A stretch of DNA of 39,695 bases, taken from positions 1 to 39,695 of the IMG/VR virus record IMGVR_UViG_3300043411_000895; one strand, 5' to 3'. Position numbers and translations under genes: made by a program. Under the pieces are notes generated by a model. It saw only the letters and a program-made list of their open reading frames with translations. It ran no database searches and was not told the origin of the DNA. Positions 31,111-38,416 of the stretch are shown piece by piece. The DNA is from a virus. How positions within the stretch are numbered: position 1 is the first letter of the stretch; each line of letters begins with the position of its first letter.

Positions 31111-32529
31111 TTACTTTTTTGGTTGTTGTTTTGGAGCGGGAATTCCTGCGAGTCTTTGGAATTTCTGCACCATTTCGGACTTCACACTCTCGGCAATGAT
31201 TTGTCGAGGCGCTGTTCCGGCTACGGGTTTGCTCGCCATGCCTTCGGTGATGTTTTGAACTTTAGTAGAAGCAGGAATCTTTTCCTTCTTCTTAAAGTCA
31301 GCACCGAAATTGAGGGACTCAGCGATAACCGCATAGGTCATCTTGACTTCACGAACGTTCTTGGCCAGATCAAACATTTCAACGATCTTCATTTTCTTAC
31401 CGTTGTCCATGCTGTATTCCTTAAACAGTCTGTTCGTGTAGAGCAGTTTAGCATTCAGCAGGTTGATCTCATTAAGTTGTTGACGGAGGTAGGTCAGAGC
31501 TTGCTCTGCCTCATTAAGTTGAGCCTTCAATTGCTCATTTTCCTTTAATGCTCCACCGGGAGTCGAAAGGTTGTCCTTGGTGACATTGGCACCTTGATTT
31601 GGACGTTCAGCTTTCGTTGCATCATCTGTCTTTACCGTTGCGCCTTCTGGGAAACCAGTTTCCTTCGTTTCCTTGAGGGCTCCACCGGGAGTAGAGAGAT
31701 TTGTCTTTGTGGCGTTTTTCGCCTGATTTGGACGCTTGGCAGTCGTTGCATCGGCAACTCCACCCTTATATCCTTCACCACCACCAACTTTGTCTTTGGC
31801 TGCGGTTTCGAGATGAGTTGAGTCACGAGCGTCGGACGATGGCAGCTTATTGTCAGAAGTGGCGATGCCGGAAGTCTTGACAGGAGCATTTTCCTTGAGC
31901 CACGGTGGCTTGTTACCCTTTTCCTTGTCGTCTTCGTCTTCGTCGTCTTCGTTCTTCAAGCTTTCCAAAAGCTCATTTACGTCAATTTCTTCGTCCATTC
32001 CTTCTTCGCCTTCTGGGGCTGGTGCTGGCGCTGGTGCTGGAGCAGCAGAAGCGTCAATTGGAGCGCCGGGGGCTGGAGCGGGACATGGGGCTGCACCGCC
32101 GAGTGGGGCTGGTGCTGGTGCGCCTGCGCCGAGATCCATTGGTGCGCCACCCATTGGTGCGCCCATTGGTGCGCCCATTGGTGCTGGTGCGCCCATTGGT
32201 GCTCCGAGTGGGGCTGGTGCTGGTGCGCCCATTGGGGGTGCGCCTGCATCCTGTGGAAGCTCGCTTTCAAGCTCACGGATGATTTCTTCGATATCAGTTT
32301 CGTTGACTACTTCTTCCTGTGCCAAACCTGTGGCTTGTGGAGCTACTGGTGCTGGTGCTGGTGCTGGTGCGGGGAATGAGTCAGCGGTTTCCTCTTCGAG
32401 TTTTGGGGTCAACATCGCTTCGAGACGTGAACCAAACGCTTCCTCCAAAGCTGCTTTGGCGTTTGCCAGAGCGGTTTGTCGAACAGCCTTTGCGTCTGCG
32501 ATGGCCTCTTTCAAAAGATTGCTATCCAT
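31111..32529 (-). CDS. Prohead core / scaffold-like protein with Pro-Ala-Gly-Met repeats
   Basis: 472 residues. The first 50 are helical ('LLKEAIADAKAVRQTALANA'), the C-terminal 170 are coiled coil ('NEINLLNAKLLYTNRLFKEY'), as in T4-like core proteins. The middle (about 52-165) is low complexity (PAPAPAP, repeated GAPMGAPMGAP), then acidic ('NEDDEDEDDKEKGN'). Two tandem units with 'RPNQ....TK.NLSTPGGALKE' occupy about 266-330. Its position just upstream of the capsid gene matches T4 gp22, whose role is the internal assembly scaffold. I call it gp22-like by position and layout, not by clear residue matches. Confidence 0.75.
   Translation of the reverse strand: MDSNLLKEAIADAKAVRQTALANAKAALEEAFGSRLEAMLTPKLEEETADSFPAPAPAPAPVAPQATGLAQEEVVNETDIEEIIRELESELPQDAGAPPMGAPAPAPLGAPMGAPAPMGAPMGAPMGGAPMDLGAGAPAPAPLGGAAPCPAPAPGAPIDASAAPAPAPAPAPEGEEGMDEEIDVNELLESLKNEDDEDEDDKEKGNKPPWLKENAPVKTSGIATSDNKLPSSDARDSTHLETAAKDKVGGGEGYKGGVADATTAKRPNQAKNATKTNLSTPGGALKETKETGFPEGATVKTDDATKAERPNQGANVTKDNLSTPGGALKENEQLKAQLNEAEQALTYLRQQLNEINLLNAKLLYTNRLFKEYSMDNGKKMKIVEMFDLAKNVREVKMTYAVIAESLNFGADFKKKEKIPASTKVQNITEGMASKPVAGTAPRQIIAESVKSEMVQKFQRLAGIPAPKQQPKK
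32037..32376 (-). repeat. Low-complexity Pro/Ala/Gly/Met-coding repeats
   Basis: Imperfect short tandem repeats (plus strand: multiples of attggtgcgccc and gctggtgctggtgc) in the scaffold gene. Length variation between isolates is likely. They also create long spurious ORFs on the other strand. Confidence 0.8.
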
Positions 32530-32624
32530 AATTGGTTGTTTCCTTGCGGTTTTGAACTTATTAGAAGTCCAATGAAGTTACACTTGTTTAGTGTGGCGGC
32601 TAAGAAGTAGCTGCATTTCTGGAT

Positions 32625-32632
32625 TATAAATA
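32625..32632 (-). promoter_or_regulatory. TATTTATA late-promoter-like motif for scaffold and capsid
   Basis: TATTTATA on the minus strand, 95 bases before the scaffold ATG at 32529. The longer context ATATTTATAAT matches that at 4446-4455. Confidence 0.5.
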
Positions 32633-32663
32633 TGGTTTCAAAAATGAAAACGTTAAAAAAATC

Positions 32664-32690
32664 TTGACACTATTTATTTAGTGGTAGAGT
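32664..32690 (+). promoter_or_regulatory. Promoter-like region before DUF3008-like gene
   Basis: TTGACA (32664-32669) with a 15-base spacer to TAGAGT (32685-32690), overlapping a TATTTATT motif at 32671-32678. Both an early- and a late-type element may be present. The spacing of the sigma70-type pair is short. Confidence 0.4.
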
Positions 32691-32703
32691 CGAGACAAAA
32701 TTT

Positions 32704-33435
32704 ATGCCAGCCCAAAGCGAAAAACAGCAAAAGTTCATGCAGGTGGTTCATGCCATGCAAAAAGGCAAAACGCCCAAATCCGGCAAAGCAGGGCAAGCTG
32801 CTGACTCTATGCGGCCACAGGATGTTAAAGATTTTCTTATGCAGGAATGTGGGTTGATGGAATGTAATGTCCCGGCTAAAAAGCGAATTGTAACCGTTTT
32901 GAAATCTTTGATTGGGCATAATGCCATTACCGAAGAAGATGAAGCTACCCCAGAAGTTGTTGCAAGTTCTAAAACCCTCCACGGTGATTTCGACCAAACG
33001 TTAAAGATGTATCGAGGGTTTGAATTGACTCCAAAAGAAAATCAGGCTATTCAAAATTTCGATGGAGCCGAGCCCGCTGTCCATGACAAATTCAAAGTTC
33101 AGTACAGTAAATCAGATGATTTCACAAACAACAGTACCATCGTAATCAAAAAGCTTCGTCAGCCAGATGGGAAGTATGTTTATACGGCCCTTGTTAAAGT
33201 CCGTGGTGGTGGCGATGAGCCCGAACCAACTACCGAACCCCCAGCGGGTTCGGCTCCACCGCAAGAACCAGCCCAGCCAAGCACACAGGCTCAACCTCCT
33301 CAACCGCAGCAACAGATGCGAGAAGGCGGATCAGGCGATGAAATTAAAATCATCAAATCGATTCCGATTGACGATTCTGAGGGTTCGGAGATTTTAACCA
33401 ATTTCATTCAGTCCGTTTATCATCAACAGGCATAA
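32704..33435 (+). CDS. DUF3008-like phage protein
   Basis: 243 residues. The N-terminus 'MPAQSEKQQKFMQVVHAMQK' and 'SGKAGQAADSMRPQDVKDFL' match the small DUF3008-type family (PAKSEKQRRFM...). Downstream, a region of 'GFELTPKENQAIQNFDG' and a Pro/Gln-rich linker ('PPAGSAPPQEPAQPSTQAQP') lead to a short acidic C-terminal helix. The family occurs in many phages and bacteria; function unknown. First gene of a four-gene plus-strand group. Confidence 0.75.
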   Translation: MPAQSEKQQKFMQVVHAMQKGKTPKSGKAGQAADSMRPQDVKDFLMQECGLMECNVPAKKRIVTVLKSLIGHNAITEEDEATPEVVASSKTLHGDFDQTLKMYRGFELTPKENQAIQNFDGAEPAVHDKFKVQYSKSDDFTNNSTIVIKKLRQPDGKYVYTALVKVRGGGDEPEPTTEPPAGSAPPQEPAQPSTQAQPPQPQQQMREGGSGDEIKIIKSIPIDDSEGSEILTNFIQSVYHQQA

Positions 33436-33437
33436 TT

Positions 33438-33740
33438 ATGACCCTTATCGAAATTCTCCATACTATTCAAGATGATAAAGAAAAAGGACTCGTCAATATC
33501 GATGATTGGAAATGGGCCGATGCCGACCATCTTAAAACCATGGGATTTGATTTTGATGGCGATTATGTGATGTCGATGAAAGATCCCTCCATTAAGGTTT
33601 ATAAAAAGAAATCTCCACAAGGAGAGATTTTTATGGTGGAAGCTGAGAAGCAACAACCCAAGGCATTTCAGCAATTCGATCAAGTTGTTGAATTCTTTGA
33701 TCATTACTCTCAGCCTGAAATTGATAAGGAAAGAGACTAA
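33438..33740 (+). CDS. Small acidic hypothetical protein
   Basis: 100 residues, two bases after the previous stop. 'MTLIEILHTIQDDKEKGLVN' is the start; 'DFDGDYVMSMKDPSIKVYKK' suggests a small alpha-beta fold. Not recognised. Translational coupling with its neighbour is likely. Confidence 0.7.
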   Translation: MTLIEILHTIQDDKEKGLVNIDDWKWADADHLKTMGFDFDGDYVMSMKDPSIKVYKKKSPQGEIFMVEAEKQQPKAFQQFDQVVEFFDHYSQPEIDKERD

Positions 33741-33756
33741 AACAAAATTTTTGAAC

Positions 33757-33764
33757 TATTTATA
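33757..33764 (+). promoter_or_regulatory. TATTTATA late-promoter-like motif
   Basis: TATTTATA five bases before the ATG at 33770; again a spacing that would give a leaderless transcript. Confidence 0.5.
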
Positions 33765-33769
33765 GCCGT

Positions 33770-34225
33770 ATGAATCTACCTAAGACAACTGAATTTTCGC
33801 TGAAACACATCGTTGAGAACATGGGTGCTATCTCTAACAAGATGGGCCAAACTCAACAGCAAGACGCTATGACTCCTGAAATGAAGCGTTCCTTGAGAGA
33901 GATGGCTATGTCCTTCAACGAATATGGTAAAGCCTTTGAGGGCGAACAAGCTATCATGGATGCCGCCACGGCCATTGGTGAGTTTATGAAGTTGGCGGAA
34001 TCATATGCTGTCAATGAAGGTGGAGATGTTTTCCAAGAGAACATCATCAAACAGAATTTCCAAGAAGCCCAGAAGAAAGTTCAACAACTTCAAAAGCTGG
34101 CCCAAGAATGCTACGTCCGCAAACAACAACTTGGTGTGCTGTTTGATGACATTCGTCACGTTGTCAGTCGCTACTACAAGATCGCTGACCCCGCTCCCTC
34201 GCCCAATACTAACCCACAGGCGTAA
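33770..34225 (+). CDS. Helical hypothetical protein
   Basis: 151 residues, mostly helical with Gln/Lys/Glu-rich coiled-coil segments ('FQEAQKKVQQLQKLAQECYV'). N-terminus 'MNLPKTTEFSLKHIVENMG' contains an LK-IVEN leader-like motif. The next gene's start overlaps its stop (TAATG). Not recognised; a small head-internal or assembly protein would fit. Confidence 0.7.
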   Translation: MNLPKTTEFSLKHIVENMGAISNKMGQTQQQDAMTPEMKRSLREMAMSFNEYGKAFEGEQAIMDAATAIGEFMKLAESYAVNEGGDVFQENIIKQNFQEAQKKVQQLQKLAQECYVRKQQLGVLFDDIRHVVSRYYKIADPAPSPNTNPQA

Positions 34226-34677
34226 TGAGTCGGATGAGCCTCAAGTCATTGCTTTGTGAGTTGACGCCAGAAGAATGGAAAAAGAAGGGTGAGGAAATCG
34301 CTGCTTCTCGTAACCAATCTCCAATTTTGAACGCTCAGGAAGAGCAAAAAGTCATTCAACAGTTCAAAGCCCTACCTCTGAACAAAAAGAAAGAATACGC
34401 ATGGTGCCTCAAACGCCCCTGCTCTTATTGTGAAAAGGAATTCAAAGTCGCCAATGTAGGAACTTCGCATGGTATGTGTCAACGACACAAAGATACGATA
34501 TGGGCACAAATGAAAAAACAAGCGCCCCCATCGAAAGATAAGGGCGCTTTTGATTTGGCTAATTTCAGTCCCGAAGAACAAAAATTTGCTGAGAAGTTAT
34601 ATGCTGTGGTTAAGGCGAGACATGCCAAAAAGAATTCTACTCCTTCAACGCCTTCAACGCCTTCTCCAACTCCTTAA
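34225..34677 (+). CDS. Small zinc-ribbon protein
   Basis: 150 residues. 'MSRMSLKSLLCELTPEEW' again shows the SLKSLLxE leader (second Met at 34234 may be the true start). 'RPCSYCEKEFKVANVGTSHG' then 'MCQRH' gives CxxC and CxxH-type metal ligands. The C-terminus is a Ser-Thr-Pro tail whose 41 last bases overlap, on the opposite strand, the 3' end of the methyltransferase gene. Function unknown. Confidence 0.7.
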   Translation: MSRMSLKSLLCELTPEEWKKKGEEIAASRNQSPILNAQEEQKVIQQFKALPLNKKKEYAWCLKRPCSYCEKEFKVANVGTSHGMCQRHKDTIWAQMKKQAPPSKDKGAFDLANFSPEEQKFAEKLYAVVKARHAKKNSTPSTPSTPSPTP

Positions 34678-35341
34678 ACGTTTCCGGATTTTTTTCAATA
34701 GCAATGTAGTCTTTATTCATTGCTTTCGCCACAAGAGCAACGGTACCCGAGCCACTGAACGGATCGAGTATTGTCTGAACTGGATATCCACAGAGTTTGA
34801 TGCACGTTTCTGGAAGTTCTGGTGGAAACATATCGGGGTGTGGTTTCTCTTCACTGGAGTTAATGGTGGGATAATTAATATTCCACACGTTCCCTCGACA
34901 CTTGAGATTTCTCCCACCCGCAAATCGCTTGGCATTGGTGATGTCTGCATATGGAATTCCAATAGCCAAACGATCTAACTTGGGCATTTCTCCCTTATAA
35001 AGCAAGAAAATAAACTCAGTGAGATTGTTCAGCCGTTTTGATCCTTGAATGGGCTTGTAGTGATTTTTTCGCCAGACGATTGTTTCGTTCAATTGAAACC
35101 CCATGTTCATGGCAATTTGACAAGTCCGGAATGGCCGAAACTTATCTTCGGCCAGATGCCCAAAGTTCAAAAAGAAAAGTGTGTTGGGCTTGAGCAAACG
35201 ATATACTTCTCGAAACGCTCCGATCATTAGCTCTTCTGACCATCCATCCCCATTTTTATATGGGGGCGATGAAATAACAAGATCAACGGAGGACGAGGGT
35301 AACCCGCCCATCCGTTCAACACAATCGCCTTGAAGAATCAT
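34637..35341 (-). CDS. DNA methyltransferase (beta-type, N4/N6 amino)
   Basis: 234 residues. 'MILQGDCVERM' then catalytic SSPPY (24-28) precede 'LDPFSGSGTVALVAKAMNKD' (DPFSGSGT 193-200, AdoMet site) and 'YIAIEKNPETF'. This motif order is the beta class; SPPY is typical of N4-cytosine enzymes, but N6-adenine activity cannot be excluded. It transfers methyl groups from AdoMet to DNA, probably protecting phage DNA from host restriction. No restriction partner is nearby. Its start overlaps the previous gene as ATGA; the gene ends with TAG. Confidence 0.9.
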   Translation of the reverse strand: MILQGDCVERMGGLPSSSVDLVISSPPYKNGDGWSEELMIGAFREVYRLLKPNTLFFLNFGHLAEDKFRPFRTCQIAMNMGFQLNETIVWRKNHYKPIQGSKRLNNLTEFIFLLYKGEMPKLDRLAIGIPYADITNAKRFAGGRNLKCRGNVWNINYPTINSSEEKPHPDMFPPELPETCIKLCGYPVQTILDPFSGSGTVALVAKAMNKDYIAIEKNPETFKELEKALKALKE

Positions 35342-35823
35342 TCTGCTGCGTCGGTAGCGGGTTCTTTAGCGGCTTCGAGAGAACCGAACTTCCCATCGGT
35401 GATGAGAATCCGTACTGGATCTTTGGTCTTGATCTTGACTTTCTTTTCCTTGAGATACTTCGACTTGAGACCATCAAAGATGTCCCGCATATTTTGCAAG
35501 CGGCTCTTCTTTGTCTTTGCTCCCTCGTTTTGATCTTTGGCCGCATCGGAAAGTTTGGAGAAAATCAACGCCGGGTCTTCTCCTTCCTCTTGCTGCACAA
35601 CAAACGCTGTTACCGTTTCATCGGCCTTATCTGCCGCCAACTTTCCGGATGGATCGTTGAGAACAACGACGTATTCATACTTCGGCTTGTCTTCTTTGTT
35701 GGCTTCCTTCTCCGCTTGCAACTCAGCAATGATCTGTTCGAGATCTTTGATGATTTGAGTTGCATTTGGAACTTTGCGTTCTTCGAGAACGCCTTGTACT
35801 TCTTCAATACTGATTTTGCTCAT
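35338..35823 (-). CDS. Hypothetical charged phage protein
   Basis: 161 residues; N-terminal helix ('SIEEVQGVLEERKVPN'), then 'YEYVVVLNDPSGKLAADKAD' and 'VTAFVVQQEEGEDPALIFSK', a pattern seen in phage proteins of unknown function. Overlaps both neighbours by ATGA. No catalytic motif visible. Confidence 0.75.
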   Translation of the reverse strand: MSKISIEEVQGVLEERKVPNATQIIKDLEQIIAELQAEKEANKEDKPKYEYVVVLNDPSGKLAADKADETVTAFVVQQEEGEDPALIFSKLSDAAKDQNEGAKTKKSRLQNMRDIFDGLKSKYLKEKKVKIKTKDPVRILITDGKFGSLEAAKEPATDAAE

Positions 35824-36305
35824 AGTTTGTTTTTCTTTATTGTTTCTCTGACACCCATTAGGATTTTCCCTAAATTGTTTTCGCCTTCACCATCTTCGTT
35901 GACTCCCCAGTAAACGTCACCCCAATGGTTCGTTTCTTCGAGATAGGCATTCTCGGTGGCCAATAGCATTTCTTTCAGCGATTGGTTCATGATAAATTTC
36001 TGGAGAACCAAAATCGCCATGACGTTGTATTTTTTCTTAGTCCAATCTTTCACGTTGAAGTTCGGGGCTTTCTTCCCGAGCTTCTTAGCTTCCGCCGCCG
36101 AACATAGAGTAAACTCTTGACGTTTGTTCTCAGGCCATTTGGCCGCTTGATACGCATGTTCAACGCTTGGATAATCCAGCCCTTCGTAATGAACTTTTGC
36201 TGGAAAGAAATTTGATAAGAACCGGAACATCCCAAAGAATCCACATACCTTTTCGTCATCGTAAAAGGCATACTCAGGAATTTTAGATTCATCTCCGATT
36301 ATCAT
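35820..36305 (-). CDS. NADAR family protein (YbiA/RibX-like N-glycosidase)
   Basis: 161 residues. 'FRFLSNFFPAKVHYEGLDYP', 'SVEHAYQAAKWPEN', 'QKFIMNQSLKEMLLATENAY', 'LEETNHWGDVYWG' and 'NNLGKILMGVRE' are the conserved NADAR blocks. Characterised members cleave N-glycosidic bonds (riboflavin precursors) and some remove ADP-ribose from guanine in DNA. In a phage it could act in nucleotide or ADP-ribose metabolism or counter DarT-like toxins (inference). ATG at 36305; the same frame is open upstream to the previous stop but has no start codon. Confidence 0.9.
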   Translation of the reverse strand: MIIGDESKIPEYAFYDDEKVCGFFGMFRFLSNFFPAKVHYEGLDYPSVEHAYQAAKWPENKRQEFTLCSAAEAKKLGKKAPNFNVKDWTKKKYNVMAILVLQKFIMNQSLKEMLLATENAYLEETNHWGDVYWGVNEDGEGENNLGKILMGVRETIKKNKL

Positions 36306-36380
36306 ATCAATAGGGACAATTCTTACATTTGTGGTGGCAACATTTACCTCTGGCCAAAAGCTCTTCTCGTGTTCGTGGTC

Positions 36381-36671
36381 TTATCGAGGGGCGGTGTTTA
36401 ACCCGCCGAAAGTCGGATGCCGAACCAAGCGAGCTTTTTTGGCTTTTGCTTGGTCTTTCCATTTGTGGGTTTTCTTCCATTTCATTTGTTTGAATTTATT
36501 CCGATTAGGATTGATACCCGCATGGATTGATCCAAATTCTTGCTTGGTGTAAGGAACGTAAGTTTTCGTTCCATCCGGAGCGATGTTCGTATATCCTCGG
36601 GAGACTTCTCGATGAATTGAGGCAGATACTTCTGCCCCCGCATAAATCGGTCTAAATCGTTCTCTTGTCAT
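36381..36671 (-). CDS. Small basic hypothetical protein
   Basis: 96 residues, strongly basic near the C-terminus ('KFKQMKWKKTHKWKDQAKAK'), with a Tyr/Pro-rich middle. Not recognised. Starts two bases before the previous stop codon ends (TAA then ATG). Possible nucleic-acid-binding small protein. Confidence 0.65.
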   Translation of the reverse strand: MTRERFRPIYAGAEVSASIHREVSRGYTNIAPDGTKTYVPYTKQEFGSIHAGINPNRNKFKQMKWKKTHKWKDQAKAKKARLVRHPTFGGLNTAPR

Positions 36672-36938
36672 TTAGGTCGTTGGCGTGTCATGGAGATTCC
36701 AGATGAGCATGGCACAGGCTGCAACATCGACCATATCACCATTTTCGTAGTTTGTCAAGAGCTTTCGCTTCAAAGCGGCTTCAATTGTAGCATCATCCCA
36801 GCCCGTATAGCCCGCTTGAAGTTTTTCAAAAATCTTTCCACCTATTTCTTTAGCAAATGCATCAAGCAATGCGCCCAACGCTTCTGCCTCAGCCGCCTTC
36901 TTGGCTTCTTCCGTAACAAAATCGGTTGTCTTAATCAT
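36672..36938 (-). CDS. Small hypothetical protein with 'GDMVDVA' motif
   Basis: 88 residues. 'YTGWDDATIEAALKRKLLTN' and 'NGDMVDVAACAMLIWN' resemble a C-terminal module I have seen in many phage proteins (WDD...GD.VDVA..AM.LW), of unknown function. ATGA overlap with the upstream gene. Confidence 0.7.
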   Translation of the reverse strand: MIKTTDFVTEEAKKAAEAEALGALLDAFAKEIGGKIFEKLQAGYTGWDDATIEAALKRKLLTNYENGDMVDVAACAMLIWNLHDTPTT

Positions 36939-37240
36939 GCGACAGCTTTTGGAGTATTGAAATCCTCAAGAATTTCTCGAATCTTTTTTAATTTATTTGC
37001 ATCATCAAGTTCTTTCATCGCCTCTTCAATTGATTGAATGCAATACTGTTGACTTCCAATGATTCCCGTTATCATCCATCCCGGTAGTGGCGGAGCGGGT
37101 TGAATTTTATCTTTGTAATATTCATCGATAAATTCACGAACATTTGAAATGGGCCAACTTCTGACATCCCCGCCATTGGAGAGAAGGTGCGCTGTAGCGG
37201 TCATATCCACTACATTTGTCCAATAAATTCGTGTTTCCAT
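36935..37240 (-). CDS. Small hypothetical protein
   Basis: 101 residues; start preceded by GGGAGGTAATCCCTTTTT, which contains the strong ribosome binding site GGAGG within the RlaP gene's stop. The GGGA and TCCC flanking it could form a small hairpin that partly masks the site. Not recognised. Confidence 0.7.
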   Translation of the reverse strand: METRIYWTNVVDMTATAHLLSNGGDVRSWPISNVREFIDEYYKDKIQPAPPLPGWMITGIIGSQQYCIQSIEEAMKELDDANKLKKIREILEDFNTPKAVA

Positions 37241-37249
37241 AAAAAGGGA

Positions 37250-38416
37250 TTACCTCCCTGCTTGAGAGAGGTAATCTTCGCTAAGTCTGTGGTAGAGGTC
37301 GTTCAAGTCTTCATAATCAACTTCACGAGGAAGGATTACTGCCAAGCCCGCCTTACGGTCAGCTTCCATTTGCTTGTACACATCGTCCAATTGCGTTTGC
37401 AACGTCTTGGAATACTCCATGACCCTTTCGTAACTCCATCCACCATTCTTGATGTTTAGGAGTTCCTCAGCGTCAGGTCGTTTGACGATGACTTCACCCT
37501 TCGTCATGATTTCGTACCCCATTCGCATGATACGAACCAAATGTGAGGCGTGCTTTGTGTCATAACCACTCTTCACTTCCAACTCCCGACGAGCAGGATT
37601 ACGTTCAGCCTTCCACCTGATCCAGCTTTCATAATTCTTCTTCGCCTTGAAGTATGCCCGCTCGGCATTGATCAAAGCAATTACCTCATCCTTGAGATCG
37701 AATTCAGATTGCATCTTGTGGATGACCCCTGCCGCATACGCATCGGGCCAATTGTCCCAAGAAACGCTCTTATTCGACAACTCATAAAGAAGTTCCCAAA
37801 TCAACTCCTTCATGTCCGCACGGCTGCTTTCGTCAAGCGGAAACTGGTTAAAGTTCCACGCTTCAACCTTGGACTTGATATAACCAAAGATTTCTTCAAC
37901 CCCCGGTGGGATCAATGGAGGCAATCCAAAATCTTCTCGCTTGGGTGATGGCAACTCACCTTGAACGATCCATTTGCGATGACGTTCAATCTTCGCTGCC
38001 TGCGCCATGGCGTAACCAGAGAACGTAAACTTTGCCTTCGTGGACAAGAATCGATTGCGGTAAAGCAACAGCTTGTCCGACCAGACAGAACGTTCCAACC
38101 ACGTATTTGGGTCCGTCCAAAGCAATTCGATGATGTTCGGATTTACCTTGGCGGCAAGCAAGAAAAACTTACGCAAAGAATAGATGGAACTCTCAAACTT
38201 GGGGTTCAAGGGGTTCTTCCACTTCGCATACTTTTCTTCCACGGACTTGTCGTTTTCAGCCTGTTCAAACCGCTGAAACAAATCCGACTCAATATGTCGT
38301 GGCGGGATGCAAATACCTTTGACATCGGTATCACTCAATGCATTTGCTAACCCATAGCATTGACTGCCATGAAGAGTCAAAAAAATAGTGTTATCCCTTA
38401 ACCAATTCAAGTTCAT
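37250..38416 (-). CDS. Nucleotidyltransferase, RlaP-like (RNA repair DNA polymerase beta family)
   Basis: 388 residues. 'LTLHGSQCYGLANALSDTDV' then 'KGI' gives GS at 17-18 and catalytic D29xD31. 'FFLLAAKVNPNIIELLW' and 'SGYAMAQAAKIERHRKW' are further family marks. Members of this family (PF10127-type) are often found next to RNA ligases such as RtcB, though none is in this window. Probable role: transfer of a nucleotide to RNA or protein. The first 26 bases overlap the end of the LAGLIDADG gene, so that gene has been inserted directly upstream. Confidence 0.85.
   Translation of the reverse strand: MNLNWLRDNTIFLTLHGSQCYGLANALSDTDVKGICIPPRHIESDLFQRFEQAENDKSVEEKYAKWKNPLNPKFESSIYSLRKFFLLAAKVNPNIIELLWTDPNTWLERSVWSDKLLLYRNRFLSTKAKFTFSGYAMAQAAKIERHRKWIVQGELPSPKREDFGLPPLIPPGVEEIFGYIKSKVEAWNFNQFPLDESSRADMKELIWELLYELSNKSVSWDNWPDAYAAGVIHKMQSEFDLKDEVIALINAERAYFKAKKNYESWIRWKAERNPARRELEVKSGYDTKHASHLVRIMRMGYEIMTKGEVIVKRPDAEELLNIKNGGWSYERVMEYSKTLQTQLDDVYKQMEADRKAGLAVILPREVDYEDLNDLYHRLSEDYLSQAGR

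Noticed and set aside
31850-32575. 241-residue plus-strand ORF opposite the scaffold gene
   Set aside because: It is a shadow of the Pro/Ala/Gly repeats; its product is low complexity and the minus-strand frame has clear structure and a promoter motif.
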